A stretch of 64,000 nucleotides of DNA. Origin: G965277745 sp965277745. Lineage in GTDB: Bacteria; Pseudomonadota; Gammaproteobacteria; Cardiobacteriales; Cardiobacteriaceae. A program made the translations under genes and the position numbers. Below, in pieces: positions 38,702-49,000 of the stretch (position 1 is the first letter of the stretch; each line of letters starts with the position of its first letter). Below the pieces are notes generated by a model, which was not told the origin of the DNA, searched no databases, and saw nothing but the letters and a program-made list of their open reading frames with translations. Location of the stretch: positions 930,001 through 994,000 of the forward strand of contig OZ255837.1 in the NCBI GenBank assembly GCA_965277745.1, given 5' to 3'.

Positions 38702-38950
38702 TCAAGAAGACGGCACCATGGCGAGAACAGGCGCTCTGGCCATGGCATCCTCGATTAAGGCATCGCGGTGATCGCGGACCGGGGCGGGCCTGTCGATCCT
38801 GGTGGCTTTCTTGTTGCGGGCGGCCTTGGAGACGGGCGATTCGAGGCAGCGGACAAGCGAGGCAACGCCGGCGTCGAAGCGCGCCGCAACCTGGGCGATT
38901 GTCAGCGCTTGGCGCTCACGTACCTGCAGAACCTTTTGACGGAATTTCAA
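38702..38950 (-). pseudogene. IS630-type transposase N-terminal fragment
   Basis: 82 codons starting MKFRQKVLQVRERQALTIAQ, then VAARFDAGVASLVRCLESP, the helix-turn-helix start of IS630-family OrfA proteins. It breaks off after RDALIEDAMARAP; no DDE domain is nearby. I cannot see terminal inverted repeats. Evidence of a past insertion beside the MFS relic. Confidence 0.6.
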
Positions 38951-38973
38951 TGGCTAAGTCATCATTCCCTATT

Positions 38974-40191
38974 TTACGTCACTCGATCGCTGTTGCTGAA
39001 AAGGCCCGCATAGAACAGTTGCATCGTTCCTCCATAGATCGAGGTAGGCAACATATTCGCCTCGAACTGGTTGAAATCTTTGTTGCCGAGGTCAAGAACA
39101 GGGCTATGACGCTTATTGGTGAGAACAAGAACCGAGGAGTTGTGTTCAAAATCGATGAGAAAACATTTCCCCGTCCAGCCCTTATGACCATAAGCTTTCC
39201 CTGCCTCGGGCAATAACATGCCATAGATCAGGGAAGTATCCGAATTGGGAATTTGAAAACCGAGTCCGTAGCTTGCATCGATGTTTTTTGTATCGAGGAA
39301 TAAATCCACCGTTTTTTCGGAACATAGTCTGAAGCTTCCGTAGCTTCCCTTTGCAAGCAGCAACTGGCATAATATCTCAAGATCGGATGCCGTCGAAAAC
39401 AACCCCGCGTTTGCGGAAATCTGTTCCATGGCGTAATAAGCCATTTCATCCTGCACCTCGCCCTGGAGGGTTCGGGTCCGTATATTGGGAAATTTCACAT
39501 GGCCATCACGAGTGTTTCCGCAGCGCTCGGAAGCTTCGAATCGATCCGCTTTGAAGCCTTTCTGTAAAAGAGCGTAGCCGGTGTTTCTCAAACCGGCCGG
39601 GGTGTAGATATGCTCTTCAACGAACTTATCCTGACGAACGCCGGTGACCTTCTCCAGGATGATCCCAAGCATGATAAAGCCAATGTCGCTATAGACCGTC
39701 CTGCTTCCGGGCGGATAGGCCAGCGGCACTTTGGGCATAAGGGTAATTGTGCGCTTTCTCGATTGCGAGTAAAACTCCGCGGGCACCGATGCCGGGTCGA
39801 AGACATTGAAATCTGCCGGAAGTCCGGAGTTATGACCGAGAAGATGTTTTATCGTAACCGTGTCGTTGCCGAAATCCTTCAGATAGTGTTTAACTTTATC
39901 ATCGATCGATACCTCCTTGCGATCGACCAGAATCATAAAAGCCAGAGTTGTGGAGAATATTTTCGTCAAAGAGGCCAGATCGAATATTGTATCGATTCTC
40001 ATTGGCTCGAACTTGGGCATCAGATCGTATTCATTGTATTTTCTTTGATAGCCATATTTTTTTCGCAAGATATTCCGCCCGTCGAGCGAAATGGAAATCA
40101 CCGCGCCGGAGAGACCATTGTCAGTTGAAAATACCGCTTCCCGGTCGATTCTTGTAAGCCATTTTTCAGGATATGCAATGCTTTTTTTCAT
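38974..40191 (-). CDS. Serine hydrolase, beta-lactamase/PBP4B (YfeW)-like
   Basis: About 405 residues from ATG 40191 (MKKSIAYPEKWLTRIDREAV). Class C beta-lactamase fold motifs: FDLASLTKIFSTTLAFMILV (SxxK nucleophile), TVYSDIGFIMLGIILEKVTG (YxN-like Tyr) and YGHKGWTGKCFLID (HxG box). No signal peptide is apparent. The FDLASLTK/YSD arrangement is close to PBP4B/YfeW, a DD-carboxypeptidase-like enzyme encoded near murQ in E. coli, but esterases share this fold. Base composition is a little lower in GC than its neighbours. No obvious operon partners. Confidence 0.82.
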   Translation of the reverse strand: MKKSIAYPEKWLTRIDREAVFSTDNGLSGAVISISLDGRNILRKKYGYQRKYNEYDLMPKFEPMRIDTIFDLASLTKIFSTTLAFMILVDRKEVSIDDKVKHYLKDFGNDTVTIKHLLGHNSGLPADFNVFDPASVPAEFYSQSRKRTITLMPKVPLAYPPGSRTVYSDIGFIMLGIILEKVTGVRQDKFVEEHIYTPAGLRNTGYALLQKGFKADRFEASERCGNTRDGHVKFPNIRTRTLQGEVQDEMAYYAMEQISANAGLFSTASDLEILCQLLLAKGSYGSFRLCSEKTVDLFLDTKNIDASYGLGFQIPNSDTSLIYGMLLPEAGKAYGHKGWTGKCFLIDFEHNSSVLVLTNKRHSPVLDLGNKDFNQFEANMLPTSIYGGTMQLFYAGLFSNSDRVT

Positions 40192-40487
40192 CGTAAATGA
40201 TCCATTTTCAAAAAATTGCGGGCTTTGACTGCCAAGGCGAACGTTGACAGTGGAAGTACAGGTCGCTGTCGGTACCGCATTCTCCCCCAAAATGCCATCG
40301 GAAACCGACAAGCCGATGTGCGGCGATGTTCGCGGGCGACAACGGCGCGCAACGGCTTCGTCCGCTGCCGCAGCGCCCTGTTTTCAGATCGCGGGTCCTG
40401 CGGTGGCGCCTGTCCGCGAAGAAGACGACCCGAGCGGAAGACAGGAGGACGGCCCGCCACCTGCCACCGGTTGCCTTTGTTCGCTCA
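40192..40487. other. Gap upstream of the serine hydrolase
   Basis: No supported gene; probably holds the hydrolase promoter on the minus strand and the ugd terminator region. Confidence 0.35.
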
Positions 40488-41654
40488 TCAATCGACGCCG
40501 AAGATATCGCGCGTATAGACTTTTTCCATGACATCGTTGAGATCCTCGTGCATACGGTTACAGATTATCACGTCACAGATCGCTTTGAAGGCATCGAGAT
40601 CATTTTCCACTGCGAACCCTTCGAATGTGGCGATCGCCAGAGTCGGTTCGTAGATCACGAGGTCGATGCCTTGTAGGCGCAGGCGCGTCATCACTCCGCG
40701 AATCGCGGAGGCGCGGAAATTATCCGAACCGGCTTTCATCACCAGGCGGTAAACGCCGACCACTTTCGGGTTGTGCCGGGCGATGCTGTTGGCGATCACC
40801 GTCTTGCGGGTGTCGTTGGATTGGACGATGGCCTTGATCAGGTTGTTGGGCACGTTGTCGAAATTGGCCAGCAGTTGTTTGGCGTCCTTGGGCAGACAAT
40901 AGCCGCCGTAGCCGAAAGACGGGTTGTTGTAGTGTTTGCCGATCCGCGGATCGAGACCCACGCCCTCGATGATCTGGCGGCTGTTCAATCCGTGCGCTTC
41001 CGCGTAGCTATCGAGTTCGTTGAAATAGCTGACGCGCATCGCCAGATAGGTGTTGGCGAACAGCTTGATCGCCTCCGCTTCCGTCGGGCTGGTGAGAAGA
41101 ACCGGAACGTTTTTCTCTTCGGCGCCCGCTTCGAGCAAGGCGGCGAATGTTCTGCCCTGTGGACTGTCGTCACCGACGATGATGCGCGCCGGATGGAGGT
41201 TGTCGTAAAGCGCCCGGCCTTCGCGGAGGAACTCCGGAGAAAAGAGGATTTTCCCGGTGCGATGCTGTTTGCGCATGCGCCGGGTAAAACCGACAGGGAT
41301 CGTCGATTTGATGACGATCGTCGCCTCGGGGCGGTGTCGTCGTGCCTGATCGATCACCGCTTCCACCGAACGAGTGTCGAAAAAACCGGTTTCCACGTCA
41401 TAGTCCGTCGGCGTCGCGATGACCACGAAATCGGCGTCTTGATAGGCAGTTTTGGCGTCCGTGGTGGGGAACAAGTCAAGGGATTTGCGCGCGAGAAACG
41501 CTTCGATTTCCGGGTCCGCGATCGGCGATTTACGCTGCTCGAGCAGGGCGATTTTTTTCGCGTCGATATCGAGCGCGTAAACCGTGTGATCGCGCGCCAG
41601 AAGAATTGCGTTGGAAAGCCCGACATAACCGGTGCCGACCACTGTAATTTTCAT
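40488..41654 (-). CDS. ugd: UDP-glucose 6-dehydrogenase
   Basis: Oxidises UDP-glucose to UDP-glucuronate with two NAD. 388 residues, the compact form. MKITVVGTGYVGLSNAILLA is the Rossmann start, VVIATPTDYD and STIPVGFT follow, and the catalytic Cys lies in NPSFGYGGYCLPKDAKQLL. Start ATG 41654 behind GGAG, overlapping the end of the upstream epimerase region (stop 41657). Together they supply UDP-GlcA and UDP-GalA for surface polysaccharide. Confidence 0.95.
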   Translation of the reverse strand: MKITVVGTGYVGLSNAILLARDHTVYALDIDAKKIALLEQRKSPIADPEIEAFLARKSLDLFPTTDAKTAYQDADFVVIATPTDYDVETGFFDTRSVEAVIDQARRHRPEATIVIKSTIPVGFTRRMRKQHRTGKILFSPEFLREGRALYDNLHPARIIVGDDSPQGRTFAALLEAGAEEKNVPVLLTSPTEAEAIKLFANTYLAMRVSYFNELDSYAEAHGLNSRQIIEGVGLDPRIGKHYNNPSFGYGGYCLPKDAKQLLANFDNVPNNLIKAIVQSNDTRKTVIANSIARHNPKVVGVYRLVMKAGSDNFRASAIRGVMTRLRLQGIDLVIYEPTLAIATFEGFAVENDLDAFKAICDVIICNRMHEDLNDVMEKVYTRDIFGVD

Positions 41655-41656
41655 GT

Positions 41657-42661
41657 TTATTCTCCGTAATAGGATCGATACCAGTCGATGAAACGCGCGA
41701 CGCCTTCTTCGAGCCCCACCTTGGGACGATAGCCGGTCGCCTCGAACAGGTCTTCAGTGTCCGCCCAGGTATGCTGCACGTCTCCCGGCTGCATGTCCAT
41801 GAAGCGTTTCGCGGCGACCCTGCCGAGGCGCTTTTCCAGCGCGGCGATGAAATCGAGCAAGGCGACGGGGCTGCCGTTGCCGATATTGTAAATTCGATAC
41901 GGCGCCGAACTTCGCGAAACGCCGCCGCTTTCGACCGTCCACCGCGGATCGGGGCGGGGAATGTTCTGCTGGGCGAGAAAGACGCCTTCGACGATGTCGT
42001 CTATATAAGTGAAATCGCGGCTCATTTCGCCATGGTTGTAGACGTCGATCGCCTCGCCCGCGACGATGCGCCGGGTGAACTTGATCGGCGCCATGTCCGG
42101 CCGTCCCCAGGGACCGTAGACGGTGAAAAACCGCAGGCCGGTCGTCGGCAGATGGTAGAGATGGGCATAGGCGTGGCTCATCAATTCGTCCGCCTTTTTC
42201 GTCGCCGCGTACAGGCTTATCGGATGATCGACCGTATCGCTTGTCTGTAACGGCATTTTCCGGTTCAGGCCGTAGACCGAGCTCGACGAGGCGTACACCA
42301 GATGCTCGACGCCATGGTGACGGCAGCCTTCGAGAATATTGGCCTGTCCGAGGAGATTGCTGTCGATATAGGCCAGGGGATTTTCCAGAGAATGGCGGAC
42401 GCCGGCCTGCGCGCCGAGGTGAATCACCCGGCGGAAATTTTCCCGCGCGAACAGATCCGCGACCCCCTTACGGTCGGAAAAGTCCAGGCGGATAAAACGA
42501 AACGCCGGATCGGCGATTGCTTCGAGGCGATCCTTTTTCAGGCTGACCGCGTAGTAGTCATTGAGATTGTCGATGCCGACCACTTCGTGCCCTTCACCGC
42601 ACAGGCGTTTGACCATGGCGGCCCCGATGAAACCAGCCGCCCCCGTAACGAGAAATTTCAT
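41657..42661 (-). CDS. UDP-glucuronate 4-epimerase (NAD-dependent epimerase)
   Basis: 334 residues from ATG 42661 (MKFLVTGAAGFIGAAMV) behind AAAGGA; the frame continues upstream to 42829 without good evidence. Extended SDR: GAAGFIG cofactor loop, HLGAQAGVRHSLENPLAYID, SSSVYGLN, SLYAATKKADELM (YxxxK), GRPDMAPIKFTRRI. The HLGAQAGVRHS and VYGPWGRPDMA stretches are typical of UDP-glucuronate 4-epimerases making UDP-galacturonate. Immediately followed by ugd, which makes its substrate. Confidence 0.9.
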   Translation of the reverse strand: MKFLVTGAAGFIGAAMVKRLCGEGHEVVGIDNLNDYYAVSLKKDRLEAIADPAFRFIRLDFSDRKGVADLFARENFRRVIHLGAQAGVRHSLENPLAYIDSNLLGQANILEGCRHHGVEHLVYASSSSVYGLNRKMPLQTSDTVDHPISLYAATKKADELMSHAYAHLYHLPTTGLRFFTVYGPWGRPDMAPIKFTRRIVAGEAIDVYNHGEMSRDFTYIDDIVEGVFLAQQNIPRPDPRWTVESGGVSRSSAPYRIYNIGNGSPVALLDFIAALEKRLGRVAAKRFMDMQPGDVQHTWADTEDLFEATGYRPKVGLEEGVARFIDWYRSYYGE

Positions 42662-42999
42662 ACACAGTCCTTTGTTCTTGGTGTGATCGATGCGATAGAC
42701 ATATAGTACGCCAATTGCGCTTGTTGGACGGCTTTGTGTTTCGTTTTCGCCGTGCTTGTTGTCGTTCGACAAGCTGCCGTGCCGGGCAGTCGGGGGCACC
42801 ATGCGTTCTGTTGACAGCGTAGTGTTCATGAATCTGCTCGAACGGTCCCTTGCGCCAGAATTCCCGTAGGCTTCTCAAGGGCGTCGATAAAGCGCCATGC
42901 CCGCGAAAAAGAGGCCGAATAATTTCGCTGTCAAGCCAGGCGTTCATCATAAAACCGTGTTTCCCTTGTAATATTCCCATTACCATTGTAGGATTTATA
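42662..42999. other. Divergent gap between the epimerase and the NCS1 permease
   Basis: No supported gene. It must contain the promoters of the polysaccharide-precursor operon (minus) and of the permease operon (plus); I cannot assign the elements with confidence. Confidence 0.4.
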
Positions 43000-43032
43000 A
43001 TGGGTTCCGCAATCTTGAAACAGGGTGTTTTC

Positions 43033-44445
43033 ATGAGCAGTGATGAAACAATCGCGGGAAACGGCGCCGACATTGCCTGCGCTCCCGCCGCACGCGAATT
43101 GGGGATCGCCCTCGTGCCGCCAAGCAGGCAAACCAAGCGACCGCGGGAACTGTTTTTTATCTGGTGCGCCGCCAATATCGGTATTCTTGGCGTTGTCTAC
43201 GGGGCGATTATCGTCTCGTTCGGTCTGTCTTTTTTACAGTCGCTCCTTGCCGCAGTCTTAGGCAGTGCGTCCTTTGCACTGGTGGGCATGACAAGTCACG
43301 CCGGTATCATCGGTCGTACCACGACGTTAACCCTGTCCCGCGCGAGTTTCGGCAGGAAAGGCAATATCGCGCCAACAGCTTTTGTCTGGATCTACCAGAT
43401 GGGTTGGGAAGTGGTCGAGATCGTCACCGGAACCCTAACCCTCGCCGCATTTTTCGACGCCCTGGGCTTTCAGGAAACGTTTTTGACAACCGCGATTTCC
43501 CTGCTGCTTTTCGGCGGATTGACGGTAATCGTCAGTGTATTGGGCCAGGACATCGTCGTCGCGATGCAAAAAATCATCACCTGGATTTTTGGTGCAATGA
43601 CCCTGTTCGTTCTCTGCTATCTCCTGAGCAACGCCGACTGGATCACTATACTGTCCTTACCGCATGGAAATTGGATCAGTGGTTTTCTCCCCGCGGTTTC
43701 CGTCATTACCGCCGGTACCGGTATCGGCTGGGTGTACTCAGGGGCGGACTACAGTCGTGACCAAAGTCCGTCTTCGCCGTCAGGGTGTATTTTTGCCTCG
43801 GTGGTCGGCGGCGCGATGCTGCCGCTCGTTCTCGTGATGCTCACCGGTATTTTATTGACCGCGCAAATTCCGAATCTGGCTTCTCACGAAAACCCTATTT
43901 CCGCGATCGGTTTATTGCTTCCTGCCTGGATGGCGCTTCCCTACTTGGCCACGGCGGTAGCGGGCATTGTGAGCATCACAGTGCTTGATCTTTACTCCGC
44001 CAGTCTCAATCTGCTCGCACTCGGGATCAGACTGAAGCAACACACGGCCGTGTCGTTGAACGCCGTTATTTTCCTTATGTTGTCTGCTTATGTTCTTTTC
44101 GTCTTTTCCGACTTTCTGCAACCGTTCATCGCGTTTCTTGTCTTGTGTGGCGTCTGCCTGTCTGCCTGGGCGGCTGTTTTCCTTACGGATTTTTTCACAA
44201 AGCACCGATATACGGGCTATAGCCAACTCGAACTGTTCGGAAAAACGGGGATTCGTACGCAGGCGCTTGCGTGTTGGATTGTCGGTTCTCTGTCCGGCCT
44301 GATAGTGACCGACTCGGGCTTTATCCATGGTCCTCTCGCGGTGGGTGTCTTCGCCGATTCCAGCCTAGGTGTGTTCGTTTCTTTTCTCGTCGCTCTGGGA
44401 AGCTATCTGATGCTATCGCGAAAAAACAGACGACGCGGCAAGTAA
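43033..44445 (+). CDS. NCS1-family permease (cytosine permease/CodB-like)
   Basis: About 470 residues, 12 TM helices. I use ATG 43033 (MSSDETIAGNG); ATG 43000 with AGGA six bases upstream is equally possible. NCS1 features: LFFIWCAANIGILGVVYGAI in TM1, MTSHAGIIGRTTTLTLSRAS with FGRKGNIAPTAFVWI after TM2, and TGIGWVYSGADYSRD in TM6. Family members import cytosine, other nucleobases, hydantoins or related compounds. Three bases separate it from a PfkB kinase gene, so it probably imports a (pseudo)nucleoside or base handled by that kinase. Confidence 0.88.
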   Translation: MSSDETIAGNGADIACAPAARELGIALVPPSRQTKRPRELFFIWCAANIGILGVVYGAIIVSFGLSFLQSLLAAVLGSASFALVGMTSHAGIIGRTTTLTLSRASFGRKGNIAPTAFVWIYQMGWEVVEIVTGTLTLAAFFDALGFQETFLTTAISLLLFGGLTVIVSVLGQDIVVAMQKIITWIFGAMTLFVLCYLLSNADWITILSLPHGNWISGFLPAVSVITAGTGIGWVYSGADYSRDQSPSSPSGCIFASVVGGAMLPLVLVMLTGILLTAQIPNLASHENPISAIGLLLPAWMALPYLATAVAGIVSITVLDLYSASLNLLALGIRLKQHTAVSLNAVIFLMLSAYVLFVFSDFLQPFIAFLVLCGVCLSAWAAVFLTDFFTKHRYTGYSQLELFGKTGIRTQALACWIVGSLSGLIVTDSGFIHGPLAVGVFADSSLGVFVSFLVALGSYLMLSRKNRRRGK

Positions 44446-44448
44446 TTC

Positions 44449-45438
44449 ATGATACCGTTACAAACGTTTTCAGCGCGGTTTCCGGTGATCGTGATCGGTG
44501 CCGCCATCGGTGATGTTATCCTGGGTCTTGACCGACTGCCATCAAGTGGTGGCGAAGTCAGCGCCAGGGAATTGGATCGCCAAATCGGCGGCTGCGCATT
44601 CAATGTCGCCCGCGCCCTGAACCGACTGGGGATCTCGCCGATCAACGCCATCCCTGTCGGTAACGGTAACTGGGGAGAAGCCGTTGCCGCTGCGATGGCG
44701 CTTGAAGGGCTCCCCGTCACCCTGCGCCATCCCGAACGCGACAATGGCTGGTGCCTGGCGATCGTCGAACAAAACAAAACACATACCTTCATCACGATCG
44801 ACGGCTGTGAACAGGACTTGAACGATGCGTTGTTGGCCCGAATAGCGACGCCTGACCATGCGATCGTCTACGTTTCAGGGTACGAACTGTCCGGTGATCG
44901 ATCTGCGTCACTCGCCCGGTGGCTCCTGAAGTTGGGCGCCGACAAGCGCCTGTTCGTCGATTTTGGTCCGCGTATCGGCGAGATAGACTCTGAATTGATG
45001 AAAAAGCTGTTGATGAAAAAACCGATTTTGAGCGTCAATCGCGACGAACTGAGGGTTCTGACGCAATCGGTCGGTACTGCGAAAGATCAGCGCGAACAGG
45101 CGCAAGCCTTTGCCAGTGCCCATCGAACGGAACTGATTTGTAGATTCGGCAACGACGGCGCCACGCTTTACCGGGCGGATCACCCGCCGATTAGCGAGCC
45201 GGTTTTCAAGGTCGAAGTCGCCGATACCATCGCCGCCGGCGACAGTCACTGTGCCGGTGTCATCGCCGCTCTGGCCGCCGGCTTTGCCCTCGACCGGGCG
45301 ATGGCGTTCGCGAATATGGTCGCCGCCATCGTTGTCAGCCGCGCGGGTTCGAACGGCGCCCCCACCCTTGAAGAATGCCGCGCCTTTTGCGCGGCGCGAA
45401 AAAACGACCGCCGTTGCACGGCATGGATCGCGTCATGA
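44449..45438 (+). CDS. PfkB-family carbohydrate/nucleoside kinase
   Basis: 329 residues. Ribokinase fold: VIVIGAAIGDVILGLDRLPS at the start, QIGGCAFNVARALNRLG (GG motif), and VADTIAAGDSHCAGVIAAL, a variant of the DTxGAGD catalytic/anion-hole motif in which Ala replaces the first Gly. Conserved Asp is present. The gene follows the NCS1 permease and overlaps the next gene (ATGA). Likely phosphorylates a sugar or nucleoside imported by that permease (pseudouridine or ribonucleoside kinase are possible); the substrate is not fixed. Confidence 0.87.
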   Translation: MIPLQTFSARFPVIVIGAAIGDVILGLDRLPSSGGEVSARELDRQIGGCAFNVARALNRLGISPINAIPVGNGNWGEAVAAAMALEGLPVTLRHPERDNGWCLAIVEQNKTHTFITIDGCEQDLNDALLARIATPDHAIVYVSGYELSGDRSASLARWLLKLGADKRLFVDFGPRIGEIDSELMKKLLMKKPILSVNRDELRVLTQSVGTAKDQREQAQAFASAHRTELICRFGNDGATLYRADHPPISEPVFKVEVADTIAAGDSHCAGVIAALAAGFALDRAMAFANMVAAIVVSRAGSNGAPTLEECRAFCAARKNDRRCTAWIAS

Positions 45439-45974
45439 AGACAGGGCAAACGCGATTCTCGTCGATCATGAATATTTTCCCGTTTTTCCCGACCGGAGGA
45501 CGTCATAGCCGCCCCTGCGATCATGAGCTGCGCATCCCCGTGGAGATTCTCGCGAGAGATGAACAGGCCGCGCTAGTGCGACCGGCCTGGCGCGCGCAAG
45601 AAAGCTGCTTGCGTTGCTCCGGGGGAAACGGCTGTGGCGCACATCTTTGGTTTCGCGGGATCCGCCGCGACAAGCCCTTGCGCGTTCCTGTATCGATTTG
45701 CCCGCCGAACGCGGTCTCCGCGGAGTTGACACTGCCGGTTACAACGCTGAACGCGCTTTGCCTACTTGTTTACGCTCTGCCGCTGACGGCGTTTTTTCTC
45801 ACCCTGATCGTGACGGCGCCTCTCGCCGAGTGGCGACAATTCGTACTCGCCCTGCTCGCGACGGGAGCGACATTCGCCCTGAGTGAACGGCTTGCCGGCA
45901 GGGCGCTCGGCAGACAGTTACGACTCGTTTCGTGCCCCGTCCGCGATCGGGAAAAAGCGCCGGGCGCCCCATAG
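45435..45974 (+). CDS. rseC: RseC/MucC-like envelope regulator
   Basis: About 179 residues from ATG 45435, overlapping the kinase stop (ATGA); ATG 45468 is the alternative. The N-terminal half has the RseC cysteine cluster (ESCLRCSGGNGCGAHLW). The C-terminal half carries two TM helices (ALCLLVYALPLTAFFLTLIV and FVLALLATGATFALSERLAG). RseC/MucC acts with the sigma-E/anti-sigma pathway or in SoxR reduction. No rpoE/rseAB genes lie nearby, so the pathway cannot be confirmed here. Confidence 0.78.
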   Translation: MKTGQTRFSSIMNIFPFFPTGGRHSRPCDHELRIPVEILARDEQAALVRPAWRAQESCLRCSGGNGCGAHLWFRGIRRDKPLRVPVSICPPNAVSAELTLPVTTLNALCLLVYALPLTAFFLTLIVTAPLAEWRQFVLALLATGATFALSERLAGRALGRQLRLVSCPVRDREKAPGAP

Positions 45975-46024
45975 CGCCGCGGCAACTGTGCTAGAATCCG
46001 CGCTTTATCCCGTCATTGTCCGCC

Positions 46025-49000
46025 ATGTTCACCCGCCTGCTGATCCGTAAACGCCGCGCGTTCCGCCATTCGCCGGTCGCCGTTGCCACGCTTCGCGCGC
46101 AGCTTGCGCTGCCGGGTCTTGGCGAGATTGAAACCGTTGCCGTCTACGATCTGTTCGACTGCCCCGAGAAAAGCCTAGAGACGGCTATTCCACGAGTGTT
46201 CGCCGATCCGGTCAGCGACAGGGTGATCGAAACCTTGCCGGAGGCGGGAAGACAGCTCGTTATCGAACCACTGCCGGGACAATTCGACCAGCGCGCGGAT
46301 TCCGCCGAGCAGTGTCTGCGTCTTATCGATCCGGCCTTCGCGCGCACCACGGTACGCACCGCCGTCGCCTGGCTGATTCACGGCGAACTGGACGCCGCCG
46401 AATACGCGCGTCTCAAAACCTTTCTGATCAACCCGATCGAAACGCGCGAAAAAGATCTCTCCGTCAAGACCCTGCCGCCGCCCGTCCTCCCGGAAGACGT
46501 CCCGCGTTATCGCCAATTCCTCGCCTTCGACGCGCAGGCGCTTGCCAAGTGGCACGAAAAAGAGAAGCTCGCGATGCGTCTTGCCGACCTGCGACTTGTC
46601 CAGAAGCATTTCCAGGCGCTCGATCGCGCGCCGAGCGAAACCGAAATCCGCGTCCTCGACACCTACTGGTCCGACCACTGCCGCCACACGACCTTTTCCA
46701 CCCCTCTCGACGGGCTGCGCTTCCCCGACTCTCCGCTGGGGGAAGCGATCGCGGCGGATTACCGCGATTTTCTCGGCAAACGCCGCAGGGTATACGGCGC
46801 CGCCGCCGATGCCCGTCCGCTCACCCTGATGGAACTCGCCACCATCGACGCCAAATACCTGCGCAAAACCGGCAAGCTGGAAGACGTGGAATTCTCCGCC
46901 GAAGTCAACGCCTGCTCGGTATTCGTCACGGTCACGGAGAATCAGGAAAAGCGCGAATGGCTCTTGCAGTTCAAGAACGAAACCCATAACCACCCGACGG
47001 AAATCGAACCGTTCGGCGGTGCCGCGACCTGCATTGGCGGGGCGATCCGTGATCCGCTTTCCGGGCGCGCCTATGTCTATCAGGCGCTGCGTCTTTCCGG
47101 CAGCGCCGACCCGCGCGAAGCGATTGCCGCGACTCTGCCCGGCAAACTGCCGCAGCGGGTGATCGCCGAACGCGCCGCCGCCGGTGCTTCCGCCTACGGC
47201 AACCAGATCGGACTCGCCACCGGACAGGTCGTCGAACTCTATCATCGCGGCTACAAGGCCAAGCATCTGGAAGTCGGCGCTGTGCTCGCCGCGACGCCCG
47301 CCGATCATCTGCGCCGCGCACAACCGCAACCCGGCGATATCGTCCTGCTCCTTGGCGGCGCCACCGGTCGCGACGGCTGCGGCGGCGCCACCGGATCGTC
47401 ACGCGCGCACGACGATCGTTCACTGGGCACAAGCGCGGCGGAGGTGCAGAAAGGCAACCCGCCGGAAGAACGCAAACTTCAGCGCCTGTTCCGTCAAAAA
47501 GCCTTTGCCCGTATGATCAAGCGCTGCAACGATTGCGGCGCCGGCGGCATTTCCGTTGCCATCGGTGAACTGGCCGACGGCATCGCCATTGACCTTGATG
47601 CCGTGCCGGTGAAATACCAGGGACTAAACGGGACCGAACTGGCGATCAGCGAATCCCAGGAGCGCATGGCGATCGTCGTCGACGCGGCGGACGAAGGTGA
47701 AGCACAGCTTCTTGCCGGCGCGGAAAATCTGACCGCCACCCGGGTCGGTGTCATCAGCGACGATGCCACCTTGACCATGCGTTGGCGCGGCGAAGTCATC
47801 GTCTCGCTCGAACGCGCCCTGCTCGACAGTGACGGGGCGGCCCGGCGCCAGGAAGAAGTGCGCGTTCCTGCCGCGCCGCTCGCGCCGTCCCCGCACGCCC
47901 GCGAAGATTGGAAAAGCGCGCTCAAAGCACAATTGCAAACGCTGGCGATGGCCGATCGGCATGGCCTCGGTGATCGTTTCGATTTCAGCGTTGGCGCCGG
48001 CTGTGTCCTGCTGCCATACGGAGGGCGTTACCATGAAACAGCCGCGGAAGGCTGTGTCTGTTTGCTGCCGACCGAGACGGCGAGCGAGACCGCCTCCGTT
48101 TTGACCTACGGATTCAATCCCGATTTATCCGCGCAAAGCCCGTACCACGGCGGGATGCTCGCGGTCGCCGAAGCTTCGGCGCGCCTGATCGCCTGCGGTG
48201 GCGACCTGCGCCGCGCCCATTTCTCCCTCCAGGAATATTTCCCCTCCCCCGGGGGCGACGCCGAACGCTGGGGGCTGCCGGTCGCCGCCCTGCTCGGCGC
48301 TCATCACGCCCTATCCGCCATCGGACGCGCGGCAATCGGCGGCAAGGATTCGATGAGCGGTTCCTTCAAGGATCTCGACGTACCGCCAACGCTGATCGCC
48401 TTCGCCGTCACCACCGTGGAAAAAACGCAGGCGCTCAGCCCGGAGTTCAAAAGCGGCGGTGAACATCTGTACTGGCTGCGCTGCCCGCAGGACACGCTCG
48501 GCCGTCCCGATTTCGCGGCCCTGCTCGCCAATAACGACGCGATTGTCCGCTGGAACCGTGACGGGCTTCTGTGTTCGGCACGCGGCGTTCGTCATGGCGG
48601 CGTTCTCCAGGCCATTTACGAAGCCGCGCGCGGCAACTGCGTCGGTGTCCGCATCGCGCGCCTTGCCGACGCCTTCAGCGCCGAGTACGGGGGCTTCCTG
48701 CTTTCCAGCCGCCAAACCCTGCCGCCAAACGCAAGACTTGTCGAGCTGGGGACGACGATTGCCGATCCCGTCCTCGACATCGCCGCGGAATCGGTCCCGC
48801 TCGCCGAACTCCTGCCGTTGTCCGCTTCCCTCGAGGAAATCTATCCACGCGACGGCCCCTCTTCCGCGACGACGCGGCGAATTGCGCCTAGCGATGCGGC
48901 GCCTGTTGCGCGGCGGGCGACGGGGTTTGGCAAACCGCGGGTGTGTCTTCCCGTCTTTCCCGGCAGCAATAGCGAACTCGATACCGGCCGCGCGTTCATC

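Noticed and set aside
38702..38950. Intact transcriptional regulator from its helix-turn-helix
   Set aside because: The sequence matches the start of IS630-type transposases and is cut short.
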